64,000 bases of DNA from Neostapfia colusana (Eukaryota; Streptophyta; Magnoliopsida; Poales; Poaceae): contig JASWHV010000011.1 in the NCBI GenBank assembly GCA_030760725.1, forward strand, positions 10,379,501-10,443,500, read 5' to 3'. The translations under genes and the position numbers were made by a program. Each line of letters starts with the position of its first letter. The first letter of the stretch is position 1. Below the pieces are notes generated by a model. It ran no database searches. It was not told where the DNA came from and saw only the letters and a list, made by a program, of their open reading frames with translations. Positions 33,423 to 45,626 of this stretch are shown in pieces.

Positions 33423-34637
33423 AGGAGAAATACTCCGTCAAACCTTGTGTGTTTAGTGGTATTGATTTTTAGGTTTGGAAGACACGCATGGAAGCTTTCA
33501 TCCAGGCGCAAGGCTTTGCAATATGGGAAAAGGTGTGCAAGCCTTACGATGTGCCTTCAAAGGATCAAGTCACGGCTACAAACATGAGAAATGTCGACAA
33601 CAAGAACAAGGCACGGAACTTGATCATACAAGGACTAACTCAGAGCGACTTCGACCGTGTTGCACACCTCCGATTGGCGTATGATGTGTGGAGAACACTT
33701 TGTGACTACCACGAAGGATCCAACACGATCAAGGAGGTAAGACAGGATATGTTCAAGAAAGAATACATGCGCTTTGAGATGCAACCCGGTGAGTCCATTG
33801 ATGACCTCTTTGCTCGCTTTAATAAAATTCTCAGCAACTTGCGTAGCATCAATGTTAATTTTTCAGATGCTGAAAATGCTAGGCAATTACTATGTGCATT
33901 AGACATGTCAATTTGGGAGATGAAAGTAACATCCATACGTGAATCCACTGTCATGAGTACTCTTACATTAGATGTGCTTTATTCTAAGCTAAAAACTCAT
34001 GAAATTGACATTATATCACGCAAGAACCCAAATAAGACTATTGCATTTGTCTCACAACGTGATATGCCTAGCTCCGGCCAATCATCTAGCAATACACTTG
34101 CTTTGATTTCTTCACTAACTGTGGAACAGATTGAGGAGTTTCCAGAGGAGGAGCTAGTACTTCTTTCTACTAGGTTCTCAAAAGCATTGCAAAATGTGAG
34201 AACTAGAAGGAGAGGAAGCTCTAGACCTCAATGATGCTTTGAATGTGGTAAGACAGGACACTTTCGTACAAATTGCCCTAACCTTTCAGGTCCTTCTAAC
34301 CGTGATGAAAAGCAGAATAAAGTCAAGTCCTCTTTTGGCAACACCAACCAGAAAAAGAAGGGTTTTACAGGACGCAAACTGATAAACAGTTTCATCACCG
34401 CACTTCAAGAACTTGGCTCGAGTGATGTAGACATTGGAAGTGATGAAGATGATCTGGCAAACTTGTGCTTCATGGCGAGCAAATCAAAATCAAGTATGGA
34501 GGATGCAGAACACAACAGTGACAACGAAGAGGTATGTCCTACTTGCGAAGAAATGTGTGATGCTATTTATCGTGCCACTATTATTGTTAAGAAAAAGGAC
34601 AAAAAGCTTAGGGACAATGCTATTTCTCACTCAGCAC
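33423..34637 (+). pseudogene. gag: E3 gag, with two stops and a lost 3' part
   Basis: The frame from about 33423 includes K-P-C-V-F-S-G-I-D-F, a TAG, then W-K-T-R-M-E-A-F, a usual SIRE-type Gag start region. The longest open piece is 33488-34234. A TGA at 34232-34234 is followed in frame by a complete zinc knuckle C-F-E-C-G-K-T-G-H-F-R-T-N-C. The frame then runs through an acidic Ser-rich stretch to about 34637, where E4 LTR sequence takes over. The protease and the N-terminal part of integrase, expected next, are absent from the window. Confidence 0.88.
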
Positions 34638-36821
34638 TTTTTTGTGAGCTCACACACCAATTTTCACTCCATTTGGAGTTGATCTTGACATGAGCTAAGT
34701 GTAGCAAATTCAAACTTTATTTGAATTTCAAACTGAACATGTGCTGAAATTGAGACAAACCAAACTCAGTTTGGATTCTAATCAATTCAAATGGCTCAGA
34801 GGTGAATAATTCAAATCATCATGGGCATTGTGGGGATTACTGTTTACAACAGTAATATGGAGTTAAGTTCATAGGTTAAAAAGGGAAGAGGACCCACATG
34901 TCAGCCACTGAAGAGGTTCAACCGACTGAAGACTTTCTCACTCCGGTCTTCGGGATTCAGCAGCGATTGCCACCGAGGGGAGGCCACCGCGCCACGAGCA
35001 GCTTGGCCACGCGCCGGCGCAGGTTGGTTCCGAGCCCTTCTTAAGGCGCTCCACGCCTCGGCCGAAGCCCCTCGCGGTTTTCCCCCTCGCAAGAACACAG
35101 AAGCGGAATTCTTCCCTCCGCCGCTCGGAACCGATCGGAGAGCCACGATCACAGCCTCCCCGATCCCTCCAGAGCTACGACAAGGTACTAGGAACCTTCC
35201 TTCTTCTTCCCCGTCGCTAGAAATCGGCTGAATTCGGGTGATCTCGGCTATACCGAGAGTTCCGTTCAGTGACCTAAAACCGCCGCACTTCGGACTCCCG
35301 TGGACAGCCCAGCCGGGAGGTTGTCACGCCCAAACTAAGGCGTCACCGGACGCATTGGTGACCGGTGCTGCTCACCCCCGAGCCACAGTCCGAGGGCTTG
35401 ATCTCCGGCGAGGAATTTCCAGTTTTCCCCTTTCTCGGTACAGACCGACCTTCGGGTGCGGTTCTGTCAAATTCACGCTCTAGGAAAGGTTAGAGGGTCT
35501 CAATCCGTTCCTACATAGACTAGACTTGGTAGCGCACAAGTGTCCTTCACAACCTTTAGCCTGAGAACCCCTGTACCCGGCGTAATTCAAAGCTTGCCAA
35601 CGGCGGATCCTGCAGGAAGCATCGGGCGCACGGTGGGAGCCTACTTCGGACCTCCCCTGAGCAGCTTCGAGCCCATGCCGAGGTTCCTGAGGGACCACTG
35701 ATGCTTTTCCTGACGTTTGCTCGGTCGGTTGGGGTGCTAGGGAGGTCGGCCAACACGGCCGAAGTCATTCCGGAGCTGTCGCTCGTCGCCGACCATGTGC
35801 CAGTCATTTTCATGACGAACTGAGCCCGGAAGCATGTTCCCTGAGTGGACTTAGGCAGGGGCGGCCAGGATCATGATGTTTGGAGCACCACAGAGGCTGC
35901 CGGCGAGGCATCTCGGTGTCCGAACGCGGGCGTCGGAAGGTAGACGAAGCCGGGTGGCCCACGTGTCAGCGGCTCAGATTTTAAAACTGGGATCAGTCTG
36001 CGGCTCGGATCCGGTGTGCTGGTGCGCACAAATTCCGTGGACCCCCGTTTGCCATTGCTCCAGCGCCCAACACGTGTCCCCGTGTACCCACCGGCAGATT
36101 TAAACATTTCCCTGATTTTCAGATTTCACTCAAACTTCAAATATTCATAACTCTGTCTAGGAAACTCCAAATCGAGTGAACCAATTTTTTTTGGATTCAG
36201 ATCTCTGAGTACTTTCCAGCAAATCAATTTTCACTTCATGAAAATCCTTATTTCTCCAGGATTAATTCTTCAAAATTTAAAATGTTTAGAATTTTAACTG
36301 GAGAATCCTTTGGAGGAAAATTCTGAAATTTTGCTGGGATGTTCACCAAAATATCCCTGAACTACCATGAAAAATTCAGATCCATTTGGGCTCATTTGAT
36401 CCACCTAATGGTGTGATTAATGAAACTGTTCCAGAGAAAATAGAAAATGTCCAGAAACATTTTCAGAATTTCTCTGAAATTGTTTAGCTCATATATTTAG
36501 CTAGGAAACTTCAAATTAAGTGTGACCAACTCCATTAGAACCCTATAAAAATCTAGTTTTCAGAAAGTCATGAGTTGCTCCATGAAAACCCCTAGAACAC
36601 CATAAGAGCTCCAACTAAGGTCAAGTACATAATTAATTGTGAAGAGCTCAAATGAGCTTTGCTGCAACTAAAACTTGGCCAAGTCTCTGTTTAGGTTGTA
36701 ACCAAGACACAGTAAGAGTTTCACAGTCATTGGGTCTGTCTAGTAAGACTTATAAACTTCACAAGTGTAAAGTCAATTCAAATGCATCAAAATTAATACA
36801 TGTACTTGTTATATCATGTAG

Positions 36822-38082
36822 TCGCTAAGGTCGAGGAGGAACCCGAAGTCTTAGACTTCGTTACTCCGGAAGAGCAGATAGCCTACAACAAAGAGCAGCA
36901 AGGCAAGCTCCGGTTTGCATTAACCTCTTTACAAACTTTCATTGTTTTGAGAACTACTTTGAGTACCATTAATTCTTGCATTAGAGTCTTGTTTGGAAAC
37001 CCAAATGCATAGCCAAGAAAACCATGGGTTGGGTATAGGATTGCAAACTCCGTTAGCTACTGCAAAGCTAAGATAGGGTAGGATTCGGTACAAGTCGAGT
37101 AGTTGGAACTACTCGCGAGCATAGGCTAGGGGCACTCGACTCGGGTAGAGATAGCACATGATACACATGGCAAGAAAAATGAGACCGAGTGGAGAGTAAG
37201 GCCAGCAGGACTTTGGGGCCTGGGTGCTATAGCTCCGCTTGTGTCGATTGAGGACCGAGCCGTGTGCGGGCCTGTTGAACAAGCTAGAACAGTACCGAAG
37301 ACCTACCGGCTTTATGGGAACCAGGAAACTGATGTAACTCGGGTAGCTGGGTATTGAGGCATTGCCCGTCGTTCAGAGGGTAGGTTGAGAGCTTGAGGTG
37401 TAAATCGGCTGGCGGCACTGAGATGCTTGTGCAGAGACCTCTTGCTCGGGACGATGGGACCGGTTCAATATTTGGCTGACGGGTGAAAGGTGGTTGCGTA
37501 CGACATTCGTGATGGTTGCTGTAGGCAACATCGAGTACGGGCGTACATGACGGGTTATTCGGGTAACCCTGCAGGTGTAAATCGATTATAATCGCCGTCC
37601 CTCGCGGTCAGTGAGTACCACTTGTTCACTGTACCGTGAGATAGAAAGAACATGCTAGTTACATGTTAAAATATTGCTGATTAAAAGATGGACTTGATTG
37701 TTAATGATTTGCTGTAGTTTAGAGCTAATTAAAGTTTCTTTCAACTTTGGGCAAAGTACATGAGAGAAATGTGTTTCTTGTTTGATTGCGGCTCTCTCAT
37801 GTGCCTTAGCGTAAGGTTCTCCACAACCTGCTGCTAAAACTTGAAAGTAAGGTTCCACTAATTAGGCGAGTCCTTGCAACTTATTTTGCCTCATGTAATC
37901 CATCACCCTCCATGTAGAAGTTTCATGTTTAGGAGAGACGGGTCAGTCTTGCTGAGCCTTCGTGCTCACTGCTTGTGTTTGAAGCTTTTGGAGGGTTCTA
38001 TGAGGAAGGGACTCCCGAGGAGGAGACGGAACCCCAGGAGTGGAACCCAGTCGAATGGGAGTCGTGCACGCCACCGTGTTAG
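36822..38082 (+). CDS. putative spliced LTR gene in E4 5' LTR, exons A and B both open
   Basis: Exon A is 36822-36902 (81 nt) after ATGTAG, with donor AAG/GCAAGC. The intron is 1091 nt. Exon B is 37994-38082 (89 nt) ending TAG. The acceptor here reads TTTTGGAG, but the 3' LTR keeps TTTTGCAG, so it was functional-looking before decay. CTCAC lies with its A 25 nt upstream. The join gives Gly in frame. Exon A reads V-E-E-E-P-E-V-L-D-F and exon B E-E-G-T-P-E-E-E-T-E-P-Q, ending W-E-S-C-T-P-P-C. About 17 acidic and 2 basic residues occur in some 55. An in-frame ATG exists at 36800, but E1 and E2 have stops in the matching place, so entry through the acceptor is more likely. Confidence 0.5.
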
Positions 38083-38247
38083 TGTGTGTGCGTGCTAGCG
38101 GGGACACGTTCACTGGCTGAACGTGAACTCGATGCGTAGTCTACGCCCATGAGTGTAGACTGAACATATTTTGTTGTACAAATGTTCATAAACCTCTTTA
38201 TTTAATAAACTTTGCTTCCGCTTTGTACCTTTGATGTGTGTTATCCA

Positions 38248-38266
38248 GTGCTGTGCAACGCAGCAC
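38248..38266 (+). other. conserved terminal LTR hairpin (E4 5' LTR)
   Basis: GTGCTG, 7-nt loop, CAGCAC. The 3' LTR has a 7-bp version (49113-49133). Relative to S3 both sides of one pair have changed (C-G to T-A), keeping the stem. Confidence 0.5.
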
Positions 38267-38314
38267 CCCTCAGCGTGATCCTGGCTCGACAAGACCGTGG
38301 GGTCGTGTCAGCGT

Positions 38315-38326
38315 TGGTATTAGAGC
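38315..38326 (+). other. E4 primer binding site, one mismatch
   Basis: TGGTATTAGAGC four bases after the LTR end, one change from the tRNA-iMet complement. Confidence 0.85.
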
Positions 38327-39786
38327 TCGCTTGAGGTTTAACACACTACAAAGGTCATCTTTTTCAAAAATTCAGTGAGGAACGAGTTAGTAGCCCATAT
38401 AAGGATGTTATTAGTGTATAGAAAGTGGCATGCTAACCTATTTTATTATGTCGGAAAATCGTGCATCTCGAAACGTTTATGTCTTGGGGGTGCACGTGAG
38501 CGCTGTCCACCAGTGCACACAAGCTGAAGGGTGGAGCCCCATGGGTGGCAGGTAACCTGACCCGTTTTGATATCCTCTATGACTCTTCATGTCGTTTGGG
38601 GTATTCGAGCAACGTCTGTCCCTGGCGTGCGTGGTGCAATTTGGGAGACCCCGTCACGTGGTCAGTAACGTGAACACGTAGCTCAAGGCGTGTTTGGCTT
38701 GAGAACATCCGGCCGAGTGATGACGTCCGGGTGTACGCACTGTATGGATACCGGGCTCGGTATGCAGCCAAGTCTAACGATTGTGTGAGTTATCTGCAGG
38801 TATTCTAACCACGAAACGGTAGACGTGTAGCATCCGTATGCGAGAGACGTTTAGTGCCACTGAACTAACGAAGCCGGCTAAGTCCGGTATAGGTTTTTCT
38901 TTGTGAGGACGTAATACCGACATGCTCTGGTGACGCATCGACGTCACACTCCACTAAATGAACAACTTCATTGTAAAACTTGAAAGTTTTAATCCAGAGT
39001 ATTAAATCTTGATGTAACTTCTTCCCTTAATCAGGATATTCAAAGTTAACAAGTTTTCAACTTATAGGATATTAAGGACAGAGTCCCCTGTTTTCAGCTG
39101 AATTAAGGAAGATGTTATTTCGAGGTTGGGGTCATATGATACATTTATGGAAAGATTTGGAAGAGCTTTACAACTTTTCGGTTGCGGTCCATAGGTGTTT
39201 CATCCCTTAACCAATCGAAACATCCAGTGGAGTGGAGACTGTCCAGAAAACCGGGCAGAGCAAACACTCTCTGTAAACTCTCTGTAAATTGAGCATAACT
39301 TCCTGCATAAAATATAAAAATAGAAAATGAGGTAGTTCTAAAAAGTTCATGAGATAGGGTTACAACTTTGTAACAGAAAGTTTTGTCAGATTGGGAGCAG
39401 AATTAACTGGAATTCTTGGATCAATCAGTACCTAAAGCAGGGAGGTGCTGTCCAATGTTCGCCAGAATTTCTGTTGACTTTGACATCCCATAACTTTTAA
39501 ACCAGGACAGATCTTAGGCCAAGCAAATAATTTCTGGAAATATATTGAAGTTATCTTTAACTTCTATGTTGAGCTCCAGAATTGGTTTTGCCTTTAGCAT
39601 GGTCTAAATAAGGTTGGAATGGAAACTGGTCAGGGCTGTCATATTGGACAGCAGATCAGCAGTCAAATTTATTTAAATTTGAACTATGTTTCCAAGTCTT
39701 ATGAGTTCAATGACATGTTTTATGTTATAATAAAATGGTTTACTGTTCAAATAAATATTTGACATTTCTCAAATATGTTTTTACAG
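38327..39786 (+). other. E4 leader, ending in a candidate 3' splice site
   Basis: No coding frame seen. Parts align with the E1 and E2 leaders. It ends TTGAC, then 24 nt ending TTTTTACAG, directly before the ATG of the extra ORF. Confidence 0.7.
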
Positions 39787-40730
39787 ATGACAGCGGATAA
39801 ACAGTTTGAGAACGGGTGGGTGGAATCTCACTGTTCTCACTACAGCGGCTATCCGGAAGCATTGAGGCAGATGCTTCAATATTTCGGGTACAACCAGATG
39901 CCGCAGTACTTCGCCAAGGAAGAAGGGGAGGAGGGGAACAAGACATGGACAATCCATGTTGAGGTTCCTACAGGACCTACGCCACCTGGTTGGGCGCCGT
40001 TCACCGTCACGATGAGAGGTAGACAACCGGAGGGAATGTGGCAAGTGGAAGCCCGCGACACCATGTCGCGCTTTAGCCAACTGCACGTGAGAGCTATGGA
40101 GGGTACTCCATACGCGCTTGTTCTGGTGGAGGGACGGGCTCATCATGTGTTGGAAGGAAGGTACATAGAGGCAACAGATCCGGGTTGCCCAAGGTACAAC
40201 CCCGCGGAGGCAAACCTCAGCCTCCAGATGAGGGCGAGAAAGGCCGTGATGGACAGCCAAGCTGTTCAAACGGAGTGTCTCGCCGCAAAGCTCAAGGAAA
40301 GCACCAGCCGTGGAGACCATTTCGAGGGTGCTCACAGCGCACTCCGCAATGTGCTCCTTCCGACGATTAAGCGATTGAATGAACAGCATAATCAGCTGCA
40401 TCGTCTGAAGAAGGCAAAGAAGAAAAGCCGTGTTGACATCGCGGCATTGCAAGAACAGGTGCAGGCTCTGACCCAGCAAAATGAGGTCCTTACTCAAGAG
40501 CGAGACAATGCTATTGAGGAGGGGGAAGGCTGGGAAGAGACTACAACCAGGCTATGGACGAGGTGCACGCGTTGCAGGACCTCGTACCTCCGGTATTGGG
40601 CATACCGGTGGTCTTGGGTCTTCCAGCAATGGGAGAACCCGAGATGGGAGAGGAGGTTGTAGATCCGGAGCCACCAGCAGAGGTACCGGAGGAGGACGAC
40701 TCACAAGAGGTTGAGCTCTACTCCGAGTAG
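39787..40730 (+). pseudogene. extra ORF upstream of E4 gag, possible dsRBD-like plus coiled coil, one frameshift
   Basis: Sense-strand frame absent from E1 and E2. From ATG at 39787 it is open to 40662. A single 1-base loss near 40525-40545 moves the true end into another frame, which runs D-Y-N-Q-A-M-D-E-V-H and an acidic tail to TAG at 40728-40730. The ancestral product would be about 314 aa. Residues about 15-90 suggest helix-strand-strand-helix: Q-M-L-Q-Y-F-G-Y-N-Q-M-P-Q-Y-F, W-T-I-H-V-E-V, F-T-V-T-M-R-G and a last helix. This order recalls a double-stranded RNA-binding domain. That is a weak resemblance judged by eye, with no typical Lys/Ser loop visible. Residues about 180-250 are a likely coiled coil with a basic K-K-A-K-K-K-S-R patch. 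The ATG abuts a plant-type acceptor. Function unknown; it could be a captured host gene. Confidence 0.7.
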
Positions 40731-41002
40731 GGGGTTACCATTGCCATGTAGGGCAACCAGAGTGGAGTAACCCAAACTTTTGTAACTAGTGACATGTCGT
40801 GTAGGCTGTAGCGTATGTATAGGTAGTGACGACATGAGCACGACTTCTCGGAGACCCAAGAATAATGTATCTTGTATAAAGTTATGCTTTATCAATATAT
40901 GTGAATGTTGTGCAAATTATTCATGTGTCACTTCAATACCTACTGTTGCATATGGAATTTTTAAGTATGACATGTGTTGATCGCTGCTGTTTTGAATTTC
41001 AG
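40731..41002 (+). other. spacer between extra ORF and gag, ending in a candidate 3' splice site
   Basis: AT-rich and without a frame, like a 3' untranslated region. It ends TTGAT, 22 nt ending TTTCAG, at the point matching the E1 and E2 gag starts. Confidence 0.6.
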
Positions 41003-44000
41003 AAGGACTCGTACTCGTGCCAACCCGGACGTTGGGGGTTCTAGTCAAGGGGGAGAAACCTCCCAAAAGCCTCCCGAGGACTCCTCGGGACAGCAACAGC
41101 AACAGCAAACACCGCCACTGCCACCGCCAACGGTTACATTAGCCGACATCATTGCGGCAATGGCGGGTTCTCATCAGAAGCACATGGGGTTGCTGCAAAC
41201 TCTTATTGCCAATACGTCTCGACCAGAGAGGCGTCAAGATCATGAGGAGCGCCAACAGAGCTCCTACTCCGACTTTCTAGCGACTCATCCCCCGGTATTC
41301 TCAAGGGCGGATGAACCCATCGATGCGGACAACTGGCTCCGCACGATGGAGATGAAGTTCGGGCTGCTCCAAGTGAGTGAGCAGCGTGAGACTCAGTTCG
41401 CGGTCCAACAGCTCCAGGGATCCGCGAGCGCGTGGTGGGCAAACTTCTGTGCTTCACAGCCCACCGACCGAGTTATGACCTGGGCAGAGTTCCGGACGGC
41501 CTTCAGGGCCTATCATATACCGCCGGGTCTCATGAAGAGGAAGACGCAGGAGTTTCTACACCTGCAGCAAGGGAGCCGGAACGCGCTGGAATACTCCAGG
41601 GCGTTCAATGATCTCGCGCTCTACACGTCATATCACGCCGATACTCATGAGAAGCGGCGGGATCACTTCTACCAGGGGCTTAATCCGCTCCTGAAGGACA
41701 AGCTAGTGATGTTCAATTGCGGCAGCCTCAACGACATAATTGATGCTGCAATTGTTCAGGAGGACTCAGGCAAGGAGTTAGCGGCGGCAGAAAGAAAGCG
41801 AAGCGCGCCGCAAAGCAGCAGAGAAGGAGGTGGTCCTTCTCAGAAATTTTGAATGGTGAATCGCCCACCATCGGGTCCACGCTGGCAACCACCACCAAGG
41901 CCGATGCCAATCCGCAGTCGGTCATATTCATCACCGGCATTCAGGCCGGCACTGCCAGTACCACCTCCGCAACAACAACAACAGCAGCGGGCGATGCCGC
42001 GTGCGTATGCACCTCAGCAGCGCATGCCGGGCTTTCATCCCCCGAGCACCAGGCAAGCAGCGGCCACATGCTACAAATGTTGTCGTCCAGGACACTTCGC
42101 CAGTAGTTTTCCGGAGAGACAAGGCGGTGGAGTTGCACCACAACTTCCGGGGAGGAGTCAGCCCCGGAACACTACTAATGCGCGGCGGGCAAACCCTAGG
42201 CCCGGCACTGTCCACAAATTTGCCATAGAGGACGTGCCGAAGGGTGAACCAATCCTTGCGGGTATGTTCCAACTCCACCAGCATCCCGCCATAGTATTGT
42301 TTGATTCAGGCGCCACGCATAATTTTATTAGTCAAGCTTTCATTGCTAAACACAGCTTGCAAATCCTACCCATCAATAGTCCATATTTGATTTGTTCACC
42401 GGGTGGGAAGATTTCAGCAAGCGTAATGGTTTCCAAAGCACCATTATGCTTAGCGGGTAGAGTGTACCCTACGTCTCTCATAATCTTAGAGGGACAGAAG
42501 GTCGATGTCATCCTAGGGATGTCGTGGTTAACCCGCCACGGCACTGTTTTAGACACCGTCCTTCCAATCGTGCACTTGAACTCAGAAGTTCACGGATCTC
42601 ACTCCTTATTTCTGGACAGTCCAGAAATAAAACTTCCAAGTGTCTATCAATCAACAACTACCAGATTGGAAGATATTCCAGTGGTCAGAGAGTTCCCTGA
42701 CGTGTTCCCGGATGATTTACCGGGGATGCCGCCCGACAGAGAGGTGGAGTTCAAGATTGAACTTGCACCGGGAACCATGCCAATATCCCGAAGGCTGTAC
42801 AAGATGGCGCCCAAGTTATTGGCTGAACTGAAGACTCAGCTAACGGACCTGCTGGAGATGGGTTTTATTAGGCCGAGCTCCTCGCCATGGGGCTGTTCAG
42901 CATTATTCGTGAAGAAGAAGGATGAAACGTTGTGTCTTTGCATGGACTATCGTCCACTAAACGCCGTAACCATCAAAAATAAGTACCCGTTGCCACGGAT
43001 CGACATGTTGTTTGATCAGTTGATCGAAGCAAAGATCTTCTCCAAGTTGGACTTAAGATCTGGGTACCATCAGATTAAGATACGGGCTGAGGATATTCCG
43101 AAGACGGCTTTCTCGACGAGGTACGGACTTTATGAGTACCTGGTCATGTCCTTCGGCCTCACCAATGCTCCAGCTCACTTCATGTATTTGATGAACCCGG
43201 TACTCATGCCAGAGCTGGATAAGTTTGTCGTGGTCTTCATCGACGACATATTGGTATATTCCAAGTCGGAGAAAGATCACAAGAAGCATCTGCGTATAGT
43301 CTTGCAACGGCTGTGTGATCACAAGCTATACGCAAAATTCAGCAAATGCGAGTTCTGGATATCGCAAGTGCCTTTTCTCGGGCATATCATCTCAGCGGAG
43401 GGTATCGCTGTAGACCCGAGTAAGATCACACAAGTGCTGAATTGGAAGTCCCCAAGGACTGTTCACAAGGTACGGAGTTTCTTTGGACTCGCGGGATATT
43501 ATCGGAGGTTCATTCCAAACTTCTCGAAGATTGCCAAGCCTATGACGGAGCTGCGGAAGAAGGCTACCAAATATGTTTGGAGTCCAGCATGTGAAGCAGC
43601 ATTCAAGGCTTTAGTCAAGCACCTAACATCAGCACCGGTTTTGGCACAGCCAGACACAACAAAACCGTTCGATGTGTACTGCGATGCATCCGGCATTGGG
43701 CTCGGATGTGTGTTGATGCAAGACTGAATGGTGGTCACGTATGGATCACGGCAGCTCAGAAACCATGAGCAGAATTATCCAACTCACGACTTGGAGCTCG
43801 CTGCCGTGGTACTTGCACTGAAAATGTGGAGGCACTACCTACTCGGTAACCTCGTACATTTATATACCGACCACAAAAGCCTCAAGTACATATTCACTCA
43901 GAAGGAGCTGAACATGAGGCAGCGAAGATGGTTAGAACTGATAAAGGATTACGAAATAGAAATCCATTATTACCCCGGAAAAGGCAAACATAGTGGCTGA

Positions 44001-45557
44001 TGCGCTGAGCCGCAAGTCACAGGTCAACATTCTGACCATCACACCGTTGGAAGAGAGCGAACCACCACTGCATGTGATTCCACATGGAGCTCTCTACAAC
44101 TTAGCTTTGATCCCCACCATCCGTAAAGAGATAGCGGCAGCCCAGAAAAATGACAAGGGCATGTCACATTTACGGAGACGCATAGACAGTGGGGAGCTGA
44201 AATGTTTCTGAAAGACGGAGACGGCGTCCTATGGTTCAAGGACCGGATCGTCGTACCCCGTAACCCGGAGTTACGGAAGAAAATCTTTGATGAGGCTCAC
44301 TTATCAAAGTTTTCTATTCACCCCAGCAGCAACAAAATGTATCAAGAACTCAGAAACAAGTTTTAGTGGACAGGGATGAAGCGGGAGATCGCAAAGTATG
44401 TGTCCGAGTGTGATACATGTCGAAGGGTGAAGGCAGATTATATGAGGAAACCGGGACTGCTACAACCATTGGGCGTTCCTGCTTGGAAGTGGGAGGATGT
44501 GAGCATGGACTTCATCGTCGGTTTACCCACCACCTTTCAGAAACATGATTCTGTGTGGGTTATCGTCGACCGGCTCACCAAAGTTGTCCATTTCATCCCG
44601 GTCAACACCAACTACAACGCCAAGAAGTACGCTGAACTGTACATCTCACGGATCCTATGCTTGTACAGCGTACCCTGTACCATCATATCGGATCGGGGCA
44701 CTGTATTTGTGTCCCGTTTTTGGGAGCAGCTACACGCTGCATTGGGGACGAAGCTGATCCGTAGTTCAGCATACCACCCGCAGACGGATGGGCAAACCGA
44801 GCGGGTAAATCAGATTCTAGAAGACATGCTACGAGCTTGCGCTATCACCCACGGCAAGAATTGGGATGATCACTTGCCGTTAGCCGAGTTCTCGTACAAC
44901 AATGGGTACCAAGCCAGCATCAATATGGCGCCTTACGAGGCGCTATACAGAAGGAAATGCCGCACACCATTGAATTGGTGTGAGTCGGGCGAAAGGGTCA
45001 CCTTCGGGATTGATCTTGTCAACAACACGGAGGAAAAGGTTTGGCTGATTCAAGCGAACCTAAAAGCCGCCCAATCCCGGCAAAAACAGTATGCGGACCG
45101 GAGAAGACGCCCATTACAATTCGAAGTAGGGGATCACGTATATCTACGTGTGTCTCCAATGAAGGGCGTAAACAGATTCGGGGTGAGAGGAAAGTTGGCC
45201 CCCCGATTCATCGGTCCATTTCAGATTACCGAAAGATGTGGATCGGTAGCATACCGGTTGAAATTACCAGAAGCACATTCTGGTGTGCACGACGTCTTTC
45301 ATATTTCCCAGCTGAGGAAGTGTCTTAAGCTATCAACTACCATTCAGCTGGAAGACATAAAAGAACTGAAACCGGATCTCACGTATCGGGAGGAACCGGT
45401 TCAGGTTATTGATGAAAAGGCCCGAACCACACACAACCGTACGTTGTGGTTCTACAAAGTTCTGTGGAGTAATCACTCCATAGACGAAGCGACATGGGAG
45501 AGCGAAGGATTTCTTCGCGCTAACTACCCCGACTTTTTCACGTCGCATATCCGGTAA
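41003..45557 (+). pseudogene. gag-pol: E4 gag-pol, start codon lost, three stops and two frameshifts
   Basis: Colinear with E1 over its whole length. Where E1 has ATGGTTCG this copy has AAGGACTCG, so the start codon is gone. Stops: TGA at 41850 (Arg in E1), TGA at 43725 and TAG at 44364 (Trp in E1). Frameshifts: one extra A near 43980 and one base lost near 44210. The knuckle C-Y-K-C-C-R-P-G-H has Phe for its last Cys. Catalytic residues are otherwise intact: protease DSGA, RT F-I-D-D, integrase S-D-R-G and T-D-G-Q-T-E-R. The C-terminal chromodomain ends at 45557 after S-H-I-R. Chromodomains of this type are known to direct insertion toward heterochromatin. Confidence 0.94.
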
Positions 45558-45610
45558 TTTTCCACCGTCCTCTCTCTCATTTTTCACCTTATAATCTCTA
45601 GACGAGATTC

Positions 45611-45626
45611 TTTTAAGGGGGAGGAA
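45611..45626 (+). other. E4 polypurine tract
   Basis: TTTTAAGGGGGAGGAA directly before the 3' LTR start TGTAAAGG. Confidence 0.9.

Larger units (their letters stand above)
34624..38310 (+). repeat. E4 5' LTR, first 338 bases missing
   Basis: Matches 45965-49176 with two large gaps on the 3' LTR side (about 70 bp near 46976 and about 415 bp near 47790). Ends GGTCGTGTCA just before the primer site. Holds a candidate exon 1 (35145-35184, start codon changed to ACG), exon A, exon B, AATAAA (38204-38209) and a terminal hairpin (38248-38266). Confidence 0.92.

Noticed and set aside
36800..37012. Unspliced 70-aa frame through exon A in E4 (and 58901-59101 in S3)
   Set aside because: The upstream ATG is not shared: E1 has TAG and E2 has TGA just before exon A in this frame. 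Similarity between families also drops after the GC donor.
39787..40730. Extra ORF considered as an independent host gene
   Set aside because: It lies in sense orientation between the primer site and gag of E4, with a splice acceptor of the same kind as gag and no terminal features of its own. Capture from a host gene in the past remains possible.
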